Origin: a virus
IMG/VR virus record: IMGVR_UViG_3300010373_000077
Span: 1 to 42,288 of that record
Length of the DNA: 42,288 bases
Strand: one strand, 5' to 3'
Position numbers and translations under genes: made by a program. The notes under the pieces are model-generated. The model searched no databases. It was not told where the DNA came from and saw only the letters and a program-made list of their open reading frames with translations. This document shows positions 24,346-33,081 of the stretch, piece after piece (position 1 is the stretch's first letter; each line of letters starts with the position of its first letter).

Positions 24346-25227
24346 GGCGGCGCTCCGGGGTTGGGTTTCCGCCTTCTTGGGGGCGGCCTTGGGTTGCGGC
24401 TTCGGCGGCCTGGGGGGGCAGGGCATCTCGCCCCGCGAGAGGGATGCGATCACGCCTTCGAGCGAGCCGATGCCGTCCGCCATCCCGGCGGCGACGGCCT
24501 TCGAGGCGACGAAGGAACCGCCCTGGCCGAAGTCGGAAAGGACCGTCTCGCGGGGGACGTCGCGGTTCGAAGCGATGGCGTCCACGAAGAGGTCGGCGAG
24601 GTCGTCGGCGGTCGCCTGGACCTTGGCCTTGCCCCTCTCGGTCTCGACGTCCACTCGCTTGTAGGGGCTCTGGCTCGAAACGATCTCGATGGGGTCGCTC
24701 GCCTTTTTCCTGGGCATCCCCACCACGACGCCGATCGAGCCGAGCATCGCCGTGGAGTCGGCGACGATCTGATCGGCCGCGCTGGCGATCCAATAGCCCG
24801 CCGAAGCCGCCTGGGAGCCGACATAGCAGACGATGGGCTTGATCCCCCTCGCGGCCTTGACCTGGGAGGCGAACTCGGAGATCCCCGAGACCGTCCCGCC
24901 CGGGCTGTCCATGTTGAGGATGATCGCGCGGACCGAGCGGTCATCGATCGCCGAGCGAAAGTCCTTGGCAAGGGTGTCGATGGAGGTGGCGCCGCTGATC
25001 ACGGTGAAGAAGTCGGCATAGCGGGCAATCGGGCCGATCACGGGAACGATGGCGACGCCGTCCCTGACCGTGACCGAGTGCGAGTTGTCGAGGGGGCGGC
25101 CGAGCTTGGCCTCGACCGCCTCGACCGCCTCGTTCCGGCGCTCGGCCACGGCGAGGATCACGCCGAGGGCTTCCTCGGTGATCGCCCACGGTCGAGACAA
25201 CACCCAATCGGCTGCTGATCCTTTCAC
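23824..25227 (-). CDS. S49-family capsid maturation protease with scaffold-like tail
   Basis: 467 residues. GTG at 25227 overlaps the portal stop as GTGA. Residues about 55-260 are an SppA/lambda-gpC type serine protease: AIILNMDSPGGTVSG, then YVGSQAASAGYWIASAADQI with nucleophile Ser142, ADSTAMLGSIGVVVG, and a candidate base Lys190 in SSQSPYK. A Pro/Lys linker follows, and residues 295-467 are a charged coiled coil (AETIAAEKAAELQKQVDHY), scaffold-like. In lambda the equivalent gene makes a protease and, from an internal start, the scaffold. It should cleave head proteins during maturation. Confidence 0.85.
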   Translation of the reverse strand: MKGSAADWVLSRPWAITEEALGVILAVAERRNEAVEAVEAKLGRPLDNSHSVTVRDGVAIVPVIGPIARYADFFTVISGATSIDTLAKDFRSAIDDRSVRAIILNMDSPGGTVSGISEFASQVKAARGIKPIVCYVGSQAASAGYWIASAADQIVADSTAMLGSIGVVVGMPRKKASDPIEIVSSQSPYKRVDVETERGKAKVQATADDLADLFVDAIASNRDVPRETVLSDFGQGGSFVASKAVAAGMADGIGSLEGVIASLSRGEMPCPPRPPKPQPKAAPKKAETQPRSAAMSEKSAETIAAEKAAELQKQVDHYKALADTNAKKAEEAGATAEKAISDRIEASAESFVASLVTGKGAVATPGERAQIKAAYVVAARDDLANPVAGSPEFRQQAIKSAYGARKPHGLLADKGSSDPADQTRAMGMDPATEGDEADDKKRAEAREKRREETQARTRGYNGVAAPK

Positions 25228-26714
25228 GCGGGCATCCCCCGTTCCATCAGCAGTGTCTTGATGTCGGCGAACATGCCCTTGAAGCTCTCGAACTGGAGGA
25301 TCATCGCCGGGTCGGCCGAGGCCGCTGCGTTGTCCTTCTGGGGGCCGATCCGGGAGTCTCCCGGCCGACGGATGGGCAGGCCCAAGTAGCCGTCGAGCCA
25401 GATCATCTGTGCCTCGGTGAAGAACCCGGACTGATAGAGCACGCCGATGGCCTGGGCGATGGCCGCGAAGTTGCGCGGGTCGATCTTGCCGAGCCCGACG
25501 TGAGGCGTGTGGCGTCGGGCGATCTCGGTCCCGTGATTGGCCTCGACGAGCGCAAAGAACGCCTTCCGGGGGACGGCGCAGAGGGCCTGCCTGACGACCT
25601 GGGCGAAGGTCGTGACCACGTTCGTCCCGTTCTCGGCGTCGGCCTTGGAGCCGAACTGGGCCTCCTTGGTCGATCGCGTCGTGAGCAGGATGCAGATGGT
25701 GATCTCGGCCGAGAGCACCTCCATCGCGGCGTTCATCCCCGCCTGGTCGCGGGTCGATTCGAGCACCTTGGCGGTCGAGCCGTGCGTGCCGACGACCGTG
25801 GAGCCGTTCTCGGTCTGGGCGAGTTGTCGGGCCATCGCGTATTCCTGGGTGACCGGCTTGGCACCCTGAATCTCCTGGCCCCGCGAGTCGCGAGGGGTCA
25901 CCGTTGGCGCCGACTTCTCGCCCGTGGTGCCGAAGGTCCGGGGCGTCCCGAACTGCTTGTTGCCCTTCCAGAACTCGGGCCAGAGGCGTTGGAGCATCTC
26001 GAACGCCTGGTAGCACGAATCGAGGACCGACGAGCCTCGCGGGTCGCTGTCCTGCGGCTCCCAGGCGAACCAGGCGAAGTGGCCGGGGTCGAACGACTTC
26101 CACTCGCCGTCCACCGTGTAGCAGTCGATCGCCGTGACGTTGAGGGCCCTGTCGACCCGGAAGCGGTACGACCATCGGGGCTTGACCTTCAGCGCCTTGA
26201 GGCCGTATTTGCCCGAGTCGGGGCCGTCCTCGATCGCCTCCATGACGATCTCCGACATCTTGTGCCGGAGCGCCATCGCGTCGAGCATCTCCCAGGCCCA
26301 GACCTCCATCGGCCGGTCCATCCGCGCCGCCGACCGCTTGCACTCCTCCAGGATCTGGAGCGATAGATCGGCCTCGGGATCGTCGGCCCCGTCCTCGGCC
26401 GGCTGGACGCTCGGCGTGAGCTGGAAGCCGCCCGCGAGCACGGTGGACTTGAGAGCCGCGAGGCTCGACTTGACGGGAGGGCACCGCATCATCGCCTTGA
26501 GCGTGCGATGGTCCTGCAACCGCAGGAACGGCTCGTACCTCTCGAACGGCCACGGCGTCATCCAGGTGTCGACACCGTAAGCGGCGACATGCTCGGAGTC
26601 TGGCCGAGCCTCGGTCGAGGCCGGCGAGTCGCCGAGGTCGAGGAACAACCCCGCGTCGATCGCGCCGCCGAAGTCGGAGCCCGAGACCATGCCGATGGAG
26701 GAGGAGGCGCTCAA
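25224..26714 (-). CDS. Portal protein (Mu gp29 / DUF935-like)
   Basis: 496 residues. Start TTG at 26714 overlaps the terminase stop as TTGA. Features of the portal family: an N-terminal RLQDHRTLKAMMRCPPVKSS helix, LKALKVKPRWSYRFRVDRAL, then FDPGHFAWFAWEPQDSDPRG and SSVLDSCYQAFEMLQRLWPEF, the segment typical of portals of this group. It should form the dodecameric ring at the DNA-entry vertex. Confidence 0.8.
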   Translation of the reverse strand: MSASSSIGMVSGSDFGGAIDAGLFLDLGDSPASTEARPDSEHVAAYGVDTWMTPWPFERYEPFLRLQDHRTLKAMMRCPPVKSSLAALKSTVLAGGFQLTPSVQPAEDGADDPEADLSLQILEECKRSAARMDRPMEVWAWEMLDAMALRHKMSEIVMEAIEDGPDSGKYGLKALKVKPRWSYRFRVDRALNVTAIDCYTVDGEWKSFDPGHFAWFAWEPQDSDPRGSSVLDSCYQAFEMLQRLWPEFWKGNKQFGTPRTFGTTGEKSAPTVTPRDSRGQEIQGAKPVTQEYAMARQLAQTENGSTVVGTHGSTAKVLESTRDQAGMNAAMEVLSAEITICILLTTRSTKEAQFGSKADAENGTNVVTTFAQVVRQALCAVPRKAFFALVEANHGTEIARRHTPHVGLGKIDPRNFAAIAQAIGVLYQSGFFTEAQMIWLDGYLGLPIRRPGDSRIGPQKDNAAASADPAMILQFESFKGMFADIKTLLMERGMPA

Positions 26715-28141
26715 AATGTCACCCCCTCATACTCGGCGAAGAGGTCGTTGGCCGGGTCATAGATGGCGGACTCGCGGCCACCGTCGGCCAGGGCGAGCTT
26801 GTTATAGGCGCCCGAGGCGGCGTCGACCTGGTCGTCCTTCTTGCCGAAGGGGAACGTCGAAAGCTCCTGGACGAATGCATCATTCCAGTCCCCTTCGACC
26901 ATGCGGACCTCGCCGCGACCGCAGGCGCCGGCGAACCCGTCGGCGCGGACGACCTTGCTCCCGGTGGACTGCTCGCAATGCGCCGCGTAGGGGGCGAGCA
27001 TCCTCTCGAAGGCGAGCGCGGCGTCCTTGCCCGAGGAGCCCGGCTCCTGCTCGCCCCATGTCGTGATGGCGTTGGGGTGCCTGTCGTTGTCCTCCTTGCC
27101 CTTGGCCCGGATGACGCGGTCGCGCTCCGTCGTCGCCCATTGGCCTCGCTCGACGTGTTCGATGTAATAGATGTCGCCCTTCCGGGACATCATCACGCCC
27201 GCCGTGAAGTCGCCCTTGCCGTCCGACGCGGCGCGATCCCACCAGCGGATGCGCTCGGCATCGCTCGGCCGATAGCGGACGATGTTGTCGGTGAACCATT
27301 TCGCCTGGAACATCCCGCCGCCCCTCGGGACGGGCCTTTGCTGGTACTGCGCCGCGAACCAGAACGGCTTGCGGGCCTGGAGTTCTTCCAGGTATTCGAT
27401 GGGCCACTTCTCGGGCCAGAGCGCCTCGCCGGGCTTCCGGCCGAGGAGGTCGTCTTCCTCGGCGATGGCCGGGAGATTCAGGGTCCGGCCGTTGGCGCCG
27501 CTCCACCGCTCGGGATGGTCGAAGACGACCCGTTGCGCCGGGTCGTCGGCGTGCCATCGCTGCATGGTGAAAATCTGGGAGCCGCCCGCGTTGACGCGTG
27601 TCTCGGCCGTCGATTCGTACCAGTCCATCGTGCTGTTGCGGACCGTCTCCGAGAGCGCGGAAGCGGCATCGGCGATGATGTCGTCGAAGATGAAGAGGTC
27701 GGCACCGTGCCCGACCAGCGACCCGCCGACGCCGATCGAAAGGAGGCCGCCGCCGTCCGTCAATCCCCAGTTGTCGATGGCCCGTCGGTCGTTCCGGACC
27801 TCGACCCCGAAGATGGGGCCGCCGAACTCCTCCATCAGGTCCCGGACGTTCATCCCGAAGGTCGAGGCCAGGGTCGCCGAGTGGCTGGCGATGATGACCT
27901 TGCGAGTCGGGAATGTGCCGAGATACCAGCCGGCGAAAATCTCCGTGAGCAGCCGAGTCTTGCCGTGCCGAGGGGCCAGGAAGACGCCGAGGTTGTAGGG
28001 CCGGCCCGCCGCGGCGGCCGAGGCCAGTTGCATCAACTCGCGGTTGAGCAGGTCCAGGTGCCTGGTCCGCTTCCAGTTCCCTCGCCCGGCGATCTGGGCG
28101 AACTTCGCCGGACTGATCGTTTCCGGGATTGTGGCGTTCAT
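26711..28141 (-). CDS. terL: Terminase large subunit
   Basis: 476 residues, ATG at 28141 overlapping the small-subunit stop as ATGA. ATPase: Walker A APRHGKT at residues 56-62, Walker B LFIFDDI at 149-155. Nuclease: WWDRAASDGKGDFTAGV with Asp302, and acidic KKDDQVDAASG near 434-443. This motor cuts and packages the phage DNA through the portal. All catalytic landmarks are present. Confidence 0.95.
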   Translation of the reverse strand: MNATIPETISPAKFAQIAGRGNWKRTRHLDLLNRELMQLASAAAAGRPYNLGVFLAPRHGKTRLLTEIFAGWYLGTFPTRKVIIASHSATLASTFGMNVRDLMEEFGGPIFGVEVRNDRRAIDNWGLTDGGGLLSIGVGGSLVGHGADLFIFDDIIADAASALSETVRNSTMDWYESTAETRVNAGGSQIFTMQRWHADDPAQRVVFDHPERWSGANGRTLNLPAIAEEDDLLGRKPGEALWPEKWPIEYLEELQARKPFWFAAQYQQRPVPRGGGMFQAKWFTDNIVRYRPSDAERIRWWDRAASDGKGDFTAGVMMSRKGDIYYIEHVERGQWATTERDRVIRAKGKEDNDRHPNAITTWGEQEPGSSGKDAALAFERMLAPYAAHCEQSTGSKVVRADGFAGACGRGEVRMVEGDWNDAFVQELSTFPFGKKDDQVDAASGAYNKLALADGGRESAIYDPANDLFAEYEGVTF

Positions 28142-28758
28142 TCGACGTCACCTCGGTCCGAGGTGACGTCGATGACGCGGGATTCCTCGGCCTCGGGAGA
28201 GCCCTGGTATTCGCTGAGCGCCTCTTCCATCGCCAGCATCGCCGCGATAGCCTTCGGGGTCTTGAGGAACCGCGCCGTGACTTCGGGGTTGACGAAGGCT
28301 TCCGCCTTCAGGTCCACATTGACGGTCTGCGTCGGCGCGTTGAGGCCGTACATGGCCATCAGGAGCTTCACGGCCGAGTTGCCGTGAGTGTGGGCGCGGG
28401 TCTTGATCTCGCCCCGCTTGCGGCTCTGGCGGACGGCATCCTTGGTGTCGTCGAGCACCGTTAAGAGGTGGTTCCGGAGGTCGACCTTGAGCCGCTGGCG
28501 TTCCTCGGTCGTGAGATCCCCGTAGGCGGCCTGGATGCCGTGCTGGTACATGTCGTTGCGGAAGCTCGTCGCCTGCTCGACGCTGATCTTGGCCTTGCGG
28601 GCGATGGAGATCGGCTGATAGCCACGGACGACCAGCGCGGCCACGAAGTCGACCAACGCCTGCCCCTTGAGCGGCTTCCGCCGGACCCGCTTGGGCTCGA
28701 CGGAGTGGTCGATCGCGATGTCTTTGCCGTCGCTCGTGGCCGCTTCGCCCTGGCTCAT
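28138..28758 (-). CDS. terS: Probable terminase small subunit
   Basis: 206 residues, ATG at 28758. Has a helix-turn-helix-like stretch (RGYQPISIARKAKISVEQAT, SFRNDMYQHGI), central helices and an acidic C-terminal tail (MEEALSEYQGSPEAEESRVI). It is directly upstream of and coupled to the large subunit. It should recognise the packaging site. Identification rests on position and HTH layout. Confidence 0.75.
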   Translation of the reverse strand: MSQGEAATSDGKDIAIDHSVEPKRVRRKPLKGQALVDFVAALVVRGYQPISIARKAKISVEQATSFRNDMYQHGIQAAYGDLTTEERQRLKVDLRNHLLTVLDDTKDAVRQSRKRGEIKTRAHTHGNSAVKLLMAMYGLNAPTQTVNVDLKAEAFVNPEVTARFLKTPKAIAAMLAMEEALSEYQGSPEAEESRVIDVTSDRGDVE

Positions 28759-28837
28759 CGCGCACTCCGTACCCGTGGGTTGCTCGCCCTACGGGTCGGG
28801 AGCGTGTCTCATTTTCGGGGCTTCATCGCCCCCTCGC

Positions 28838-29128
28838 TCACACTCGGGATCGGTGTAACTTCCTGCGGCAAGCGAGCCTGTAGAGGCGATCGACCGTCGG
28901 CCTGGAAATTCCGAGTGTCTCAATCAGGGTGGAGTATGGCACCGGCTGAGGGGCGTTCCGGCACGCCTCGATGATCGCCATCAGCCTCAGCCGACGGAGC
29001 TTCGCCGGACTCGTCTTGACGCCCGAGACCTCCGATGAGGCGCGGGCGCCGGAGACCGAGTCGACCGAGGCGAAGAGCTTCGGGGAGCGGCTGGTCGGGC
29101 GGTCGTCGTCGAAGCTGTCAATGGCCAT
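28838..29128 (-). CDS. Helix-turn-helix protein (96 residues)
   Basis: ATG at 29128. The N-terminal 40 residues are Ser/Asp-rich and disordered. Residues 45-95 contain LMAIIEACRNAPQPVPYSTL then IETLGISRPTVDRLYRLACR, a winged-helix type HTH. Encoded 79 bases before the small terminase; a late-gene regulator or packaging factor is possible. Not placed in a named family. Confidence 0.6.
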   Translation of the reverse strand: MAIDSFDDDRPTSRSPKLFASVDSVSGARASSEVSGVKTSPAKLRRLRLMAIIEACRNAPQPVPYSTLIETLGISRPTVDRLYRLACRRKLHRSRV

Positions 29129-29237
29129 CGGATCTCCCCGGCTAAAGGTCCCGCCGAGTCGAGTCGGCCCCGTCTACCGAAGGCGTCCACGTCCGGCGGG
29201 GCTTCGAGCCCGGCAACGAGCCGGTCGATTCGATGTG

Positions 29238-29762
29238 TCAGTAGGCGGAATAGGTCCAGACGCCGTTGATGCAGGCGATGCCGTAGGCGGTGATGGAGCG
29301 GTCGAAGAGGGCCGCCGCGTGGAGAGGGCTGGCGATCCACATGGGCCAGACCTGCGAGCCTTGGCCCAAGCCGGCATTCTGGCGACGGGCTCGCCCCATG
29401 AAGCTATGCCCGAAGCCTCGCGAGCTATTCACCGCGGCGTCATTGCTCAAGCCCGAGTCATGGGCCAGCGGATGGAGTCCTCGCGAGGCCCGTTGGCCGT
29501 TGAGCCAGGCTCCGAAGCCATAGGGGTCGCCATAGGCAACGACGGGCGCCGGCTGGGCCTGGGGCGCGGCGACGGCCACCGGGGTTGCGGGCGGTTGCGG
29601 GGCCGGGCTGGCGGTCTGGGGCGAGGCGTAGACGCGGACGACCTGGCCATGCTCGATGATGTCTCCGGGCTTGAGTTCGCGGAAGACGGGCTTGTCGGCG
29701 AGGGCCACGGCGCCGAGGGAAAGGGAGAGGACGCAGGCGACGGCGAGGATGAGTCGTGTCAT
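29238..29762 (-). CDS. Secreted CAP/SCP-like domain protein
   Basis: 174 residues, ATG at 29762. A signal peptide covers residues 1-22 (MTRLILAVACVLSLSLGAVA). A Pro/Ala-rich linker leads to a CAP-like domain from about residue 80: FGAWLNGQRASRGLHPLAHD, then LSNDAAVNSSRGFGHSFMGR and SPLHAAALFDRSITAYGIAC. This is the helix, His-motif and sandwich order of the CAP superfamily. It is near the lysis genes, so release or envelope interaction is plausible. CAP proteins have varied activities, and catalysis cannot be claimed here. Confidence 0.7.
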   Translation of the reverse strand: MTRLILAVACVLSLSLGAVALADKPVFRELKPGDIIEHGQVVRVYASPQTASPAPQPPATPVAVAAPQAQPAPVVAYGDPYGFGAWLNGQRASRGLHPLAHDSGLSNDAAVNSSRGFGHSFMGRARRQNAGLGQGSQVWPMWIASPLHAAALFDRSITAYGIACINGVWTYSAY

Positions 29763-29799
29763 TTTGTTCTCTGATTGGGATGGTTCGGGTCAGTTCACT

Positions 29800-30387
29800 T
29801 CAAGCAAGGCGTCGGACCGTCGGACTCTCGCGGAGGGTCTCCATGCCTCGCGAATCGGCCTTGTGGGCGTTCTGGCGGGTCACCCCGAGGGCTCGGGCGA
29901 TCTCGCAAAAGTTCATGTCCTCGGCGAACCGGAGGCGGAATACCCTGGCCTGCTTCTTCGTGATGAGGGAGAGGATGCCTTCGAAATCCACGGTCTCTTC
30001 GGGGAGCCTGGCGGGCACCGAGAGCGACGTCTCGTCTCCGGAGATGTCGGACCATTCCAGCGACCATGCTTTCTCGCCGGGATATCGCTTGGGATTGCCG
30101 AGCGTCCGATTTGCGTTCTTGATCTCCTTCGAGGCGTATTCCAGGAGCATCCCGATGAAGAGATAGCCTCGGTCATGCTCGGGATAATAGTCCGGGTCGA
30201 AGTCGCGAGCGGCCTTGATGAGCCCGTCGATGGCCGCATCGCGATAGGCGTCGGCCCTTCGTGGCCAGTTGCGAGAATGGAATCGCGAGATGGCCACGGC
30301 GTTCGGGAAGTAAGCGGCCGCGAGCTGCCGCTGGGCCTCGGTGAGCGGCGGGAATTCTGTGCGTCGGGCTCGCTTCGCGGCCACCAT
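29800..30387 (-). CDS. Sigma-70 family sigma factor (lysis-region copy)
   Basis: 195 residues, ATG at 30387. Region 2: RADAYRDAAIDGLIKAARDF then DPDYYPEHDRGYLFIGMLLE and YASKEIKNANRTL. Region 4: RVFRLRFAEDMNFCEIARAL then GVTRQNAHKADSRGMETLRE, a clear HTH. It lacks regions 1 and 3, so it is of the small type 3/4 class. The AARDFDP motif is shared with the copy in the head operon. It probably directs late transcription; its target promoters are unknown. Confidence 0.75.
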   Translation of the reverse strand: MVAAKRARRTEFPPLTEAQRQLAAAYFPNAVAISRFHSRNWPRRADAYRDAAIDGLIKAARDFDPDYYPEHDRGYLFIGMLLEYASKEIKNANRTLGNPKRYPGEKAWSLEWSDISGDETSLSVPARLPEETVDFEGILSLITKKQARVFRLRFAEDMNFCEIARALGVTRQNAHKADSRGMETLRESPTVRRLA

Positions 30388-30399
30388 GGCGCCCTCGTC

Positions 30400-31086
30400 T
30401 CACTTGTTGACGAAGCGGATCATCGCCGGCCACGCGATCACGTCGGCGGCCGATCCGGGGGCGAGCCTGCCCTTGAGGTGGCTGGAATCGTCCACATAGA
30501 AGACGACCGGGTAGGACCCATTGGCCTCGGCCCCGAACTCGACGACCGTTGCCACGCTGGCGGGGACGGCCGACCAATCGACGTCCTGGGCCTTGAGTCC
30601 CGCCTGGATGATCGGGTCGTTCAGCCAGTCGGGCTTGCGATTCGGGTTGTAGACCAGCGTGGCCTTCAGGTGGGCCGGGGGCGAGGTCGGCGCCGCCGAT
30701 GGGGCCGGTGGCGGCCCGGGGGTCACGCCGGCCGTCAATGTGGCGAGGGACCTCTCGATCGCCGCGAGCCTCAAGTCGATCGCGGAGACGACGGTCGGAT
30801 CGATGAGGGCCGGGGGCTGGGACGACGGCGCGACGACGGGGGGTGCCGCCGCGAGCCTCTCCAGGTTGGCCTCGACGGCGGCGAGCCGGGAGTCGATCGC
30901 GAGCGCGTCCTTCGTCGCCGAGGCTTGCGGAGTCGGAGTCGGAGTCGGAGTCGGCGGGCGGAGGATGACGGGCCCGGCCTTGGGGACGGCGGGCGTCACG
31001 GGGAGCGCCGGGGTGTCGGTCTTCTGGCCGAGCAGGATGGTCGCGAGTGCAACCGCGAGGATCGTGTTCAAGTTCTTGCCTCTCAC
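30400..31086 (-). CDS. Secreted or anchored protein with Pro-rich and coiled regions
   Basis: 228 residues, GTG at 31086. The N-terminus MRGKNLNTILAVALATILLG is a signal or anchor segment. Then come PPTPTPTPTP (a hexanucleotide repeat in the DNA), two short coiled segments with a shared LRLAAIERSLATL / SRLAAVEANLERL pattern, and a C-terminal folded domain (LVYNPNRKPDWLNDPIIQAG, VVFYVDDSSHLKGRLAPGS). Located among lysis genes; a spanin-like or envelope role is possible. Family not recognised. Confidence 0.6.
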   Translation of the reverse strand: MRGKNLNTILAVALATILLGQKTDTPALPVTPAVPKAGPVILRPPTPTPTPTPQASATKDALAIDSRLAAVEANLERLAAAPPVVAPSSQPPALIDPTVVSAIDLRLAAIERSLATLTAGVTPGPPPAPSAAPTSPPAHLKATLVYNPNRKPDWLNDPIIQAGLKAQDVDWSAVPASVATVVEFGAEANGSYPVVFYVDDSSHLKGRLAPGSAADVIAWPAMIRFVNK

Positions 31087-31161
31087 CGGGGTGGATCGAG
31101 GAGAATCCCCCGCGCCCGGTGAGACGCGAGGGGTTGTCTCGAGATCGGCCTCGGGCTCGAT

Positions 31162-32694
31162 TCAGTGGTGGGCCTGCGCGGGGGGCACCACGGCGGGGGC
31201 GCTTCCCACTGGGATCAATCCGGCGTCGAGCGGGGCGGTGACGACCAGGGTTGGGTTCGCCGGGTCGGTCATGTCGACCTCGTAATCGAGGCCGTTGAAG
31301 ACGATGGGCGGCAGCACGGCGAGCGTCTTATCGGTCTTGTACTTCTCGGCCGCAGCCCCTCCGTCTTTCAGGGTCCTGGACACGAGGCCGGCGAAATCGG
31401 CCGAGAGGGTCGCATCGCCGATCGCGTCGATCTGGGGCTGGAGCAGGAGGAGGTACGCGTGGTTGTTGAGCAGGTCGGTCAGCACGACCGGGACGAGCGT
31501 GAAGGGCGGATCGGAGGCATCGCCGGCCTTGGGCTTGTGCGGGCCCGACGATGACGCCGGGGTCGGGAACCACTGGGAGATCAGGGCGATCGCGGCCTGG
31601 AAGAAGGCGACGATCTGGGCCAGGCTGAGGGTCGACTTGGTCGCGTTGGACATGGTCCATCCTTTCGGGATGAATGCCACCTTGAAGGCGGCGAGGAAGG
31701 CCAGGACGGGCGACTGGACGACGATCCAGTCCGCCGGGATGCTCGCGGTCATCGCCGTCTGGTCGTAAACCAGGGACGTGGAAGAGGCCGGCGCCGGGGG
31801 AATCGGGACGGGGACCGGGACAGGTGCGGGAGTCGGCGGAGGAGTCGGCGCCGGTGTCGGTGTCGGCGCGGGCGGGATCGGGATCGGCAGGACGTTGCCC
31901 GTGAGGGCCTGGTACGCCGCGGCGAGGGCCGGGAGGTTGATCCCGGCGAGGAACTGCGCGGTGCCCAGGTGCTCGGGCCAGATGACGACCCAGCACTCGT
32001 CGACCTGATTCTGCCAGAAGGCATCGGTCATCGAGGTCTCGTCGGCCCAGGTGATGAACTTGGCATCACCCTTCAAGGCCGGGCGGGTCGAGGTCGTCGC
32101 ACCATAGCCCCCGCCGAGCACGCTGTGACCGCCCTCGACCGGGGAGGTGGGGACGAAATCCCAGGGCTTGCCGTCCTCGAATTCCTGCTGGTTGGCGTCG
32201 GTGACATTGCAGCCGATCCAGACGCCTCCGAAGATCGCCATCGCGGCCTTGACGTCGTCGAGGCTCTTGAAGTTGACCTTGGCGAAGGCCAGGGCCTTCA
32301 CGCCATCGGGGCCGCCGGTCTTGACCAGGTATTCGAGCAGGGTCTGGATGTCCATCCCCTGGTCGTACAGGCTCCCGGGGCCGTTGGTGCTCGCCGAGCC
32401 GTTGGGGTCGAAGCCGGGATTCTGCGTCTTGTAGATCGCCCAGACCTGATCGATGCTCGGGTAGTAACCGGCCGAGGTGAGGGCCATCGTGACGAGCCGG
32501 CGGAAGTTGGCCCATGTCACGGCAACGCAATTCCCGGCGGCATCGTTGCCGAGCATCGCCCAGCCGGGCATGCCGAGCAGGTAATCCGCCGACGCGGGAT
32601 GGGCCGGCGTGACGGCCGAGAGGATCGAGCGGAAGTGGATCGCGGGCGCGTTCTTCGGGGGACGCTTGCCGGTCTTTCGGGCGGGATGGGCCAT
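31162..32694 (-). CDS. Papain-like cysteine peptidase, candidate lysis enzyme
   Basis: 510 residues, ATG at 32694. Residues 40-240 are papain-fold: WAMLGNDAAGNCVAVTWANF with Cys56, PVEGGHSVLGGGYG with His190, and FITWADE with Asp218 as the third residue. The NDxxGxC and GGH pattern occurs in phage and bacterial proteins of this type. A Pro/Thr/Val linker (270-305) leads to a C-terminal domain with a hydrophobic helix near 355-395. Adjacent holin-like genes suggest that this is the lysin, but peptidoglycan peptidase activity is inferred. No canonical lysozyme or amidase is seen. Confidence 0.65.
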   Translation of the reverse strand: MAHPARKTGKRPPKNAPAIHFRSILSAVTPAHPASADYLLGMPGWAMLGNDAAGNCVAVTWANFRRLVTMALTSAGYYPSIDQVWAIYKTQNPGFDPNGSASTNGPGSLYDQGMDIQTLLEYLVKTGGPDGVKALAFAKVNFKSLDDVKAAMAIFGGVWIGCNVTDANQQEFEDGKPWDFVPTSPVEGGHSVLGGGYGATTSTRPALKGDAKFITWADETSMTDAFWQNQVDECWVVIWPEHLGTAQFLAGINLPALAAAYQALTGNVLPIPIPPAPTPTPAPTPPPTPAPVPVPVPIPPAPASSTSLVYDQTAMTASIPADWIVVQSPVLAFLAAFKVAFIPKGWTMSNATKSTLSLAQIVAFFQAAIALISQWFPTPASSSGPHKPKAGDASDPPFTLVPVVLTDLLNNHAYLLLLQPQIDAIGDATLSADFAGLVSRTLKDGGAAAEKYKTDKTLAVLPPIVFNGLDYEVDMTDPANPTLVVTAPLDAGLIPVGSAPAVVPPAQAHH

Positions 32695-32709
32695 CGGGTC
32701 CTCGATCGA

Positions 32710-33072
32710 TCAGAGTTGGGGTTTGTCGGAGGCCACGACATTGACCTCGGTCGGGACTTCGACGGTGGCGGACGCCCGTCCGGTCGGGTCGTCCTTGGGG
32801 TGCATGGCCTCGCCGTGGGACTGCCTGCGCATGATGTCGCCGAGGGCGGTCAGCGCCATGGTGGCGACGGCCGCGAGCATCGGGTCTGAGAAGATCGCCG
32901 GGACGTGGGCGAGGAGCGAGGCGAGGAGCGCCTGGATGATGGCGAAGAAGGCGCCGGTCACCACGCTGGAACCGACGGCCGTCATGATGGACCTGTGGAA
33001 CTCCTCGACGTTGATGACGCCCTTAAGCGAGCCGTGGGCCGGCCCGAGGAACTTCTTGATCGCTTCGAGCAT
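32710..33072 (-). CDS. Holin-like membrane protein (120 residues)
   Basis: ATG at 33072. Hydrophobic segments near residues 32-55 (AVGSSVVTGAFFAIIQALLA) and 60-80 (AIFSDPMLAAVATMALTALG), then a hydrophilic basic and acidic tail. Two transmembrane segments and position beside the peptidase fit a class II holin. An amphipathic N-terminus precedes them. Confidence 0.55.
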   Translation of the reverse strand: MLEAIKKFLGPAHGSLKGVINVEEFHRSIMTAVGSSVVTGAFFAIIQALLASLLAHVPAIFSDPMLAAVATMALTALGDIMRRQSHGEAMHPKDDPTGRASATVEVPTEVNVVASDKPQL

Positions 33073-33081
33073 GGGCCACCT

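Noticed and set aside
25228-26553. N-terminal extension of the protease frame through the portal gene
   Set aside because: The GTGA coupling at 25227 sets the start; upstream sequence is shadow of the portal.
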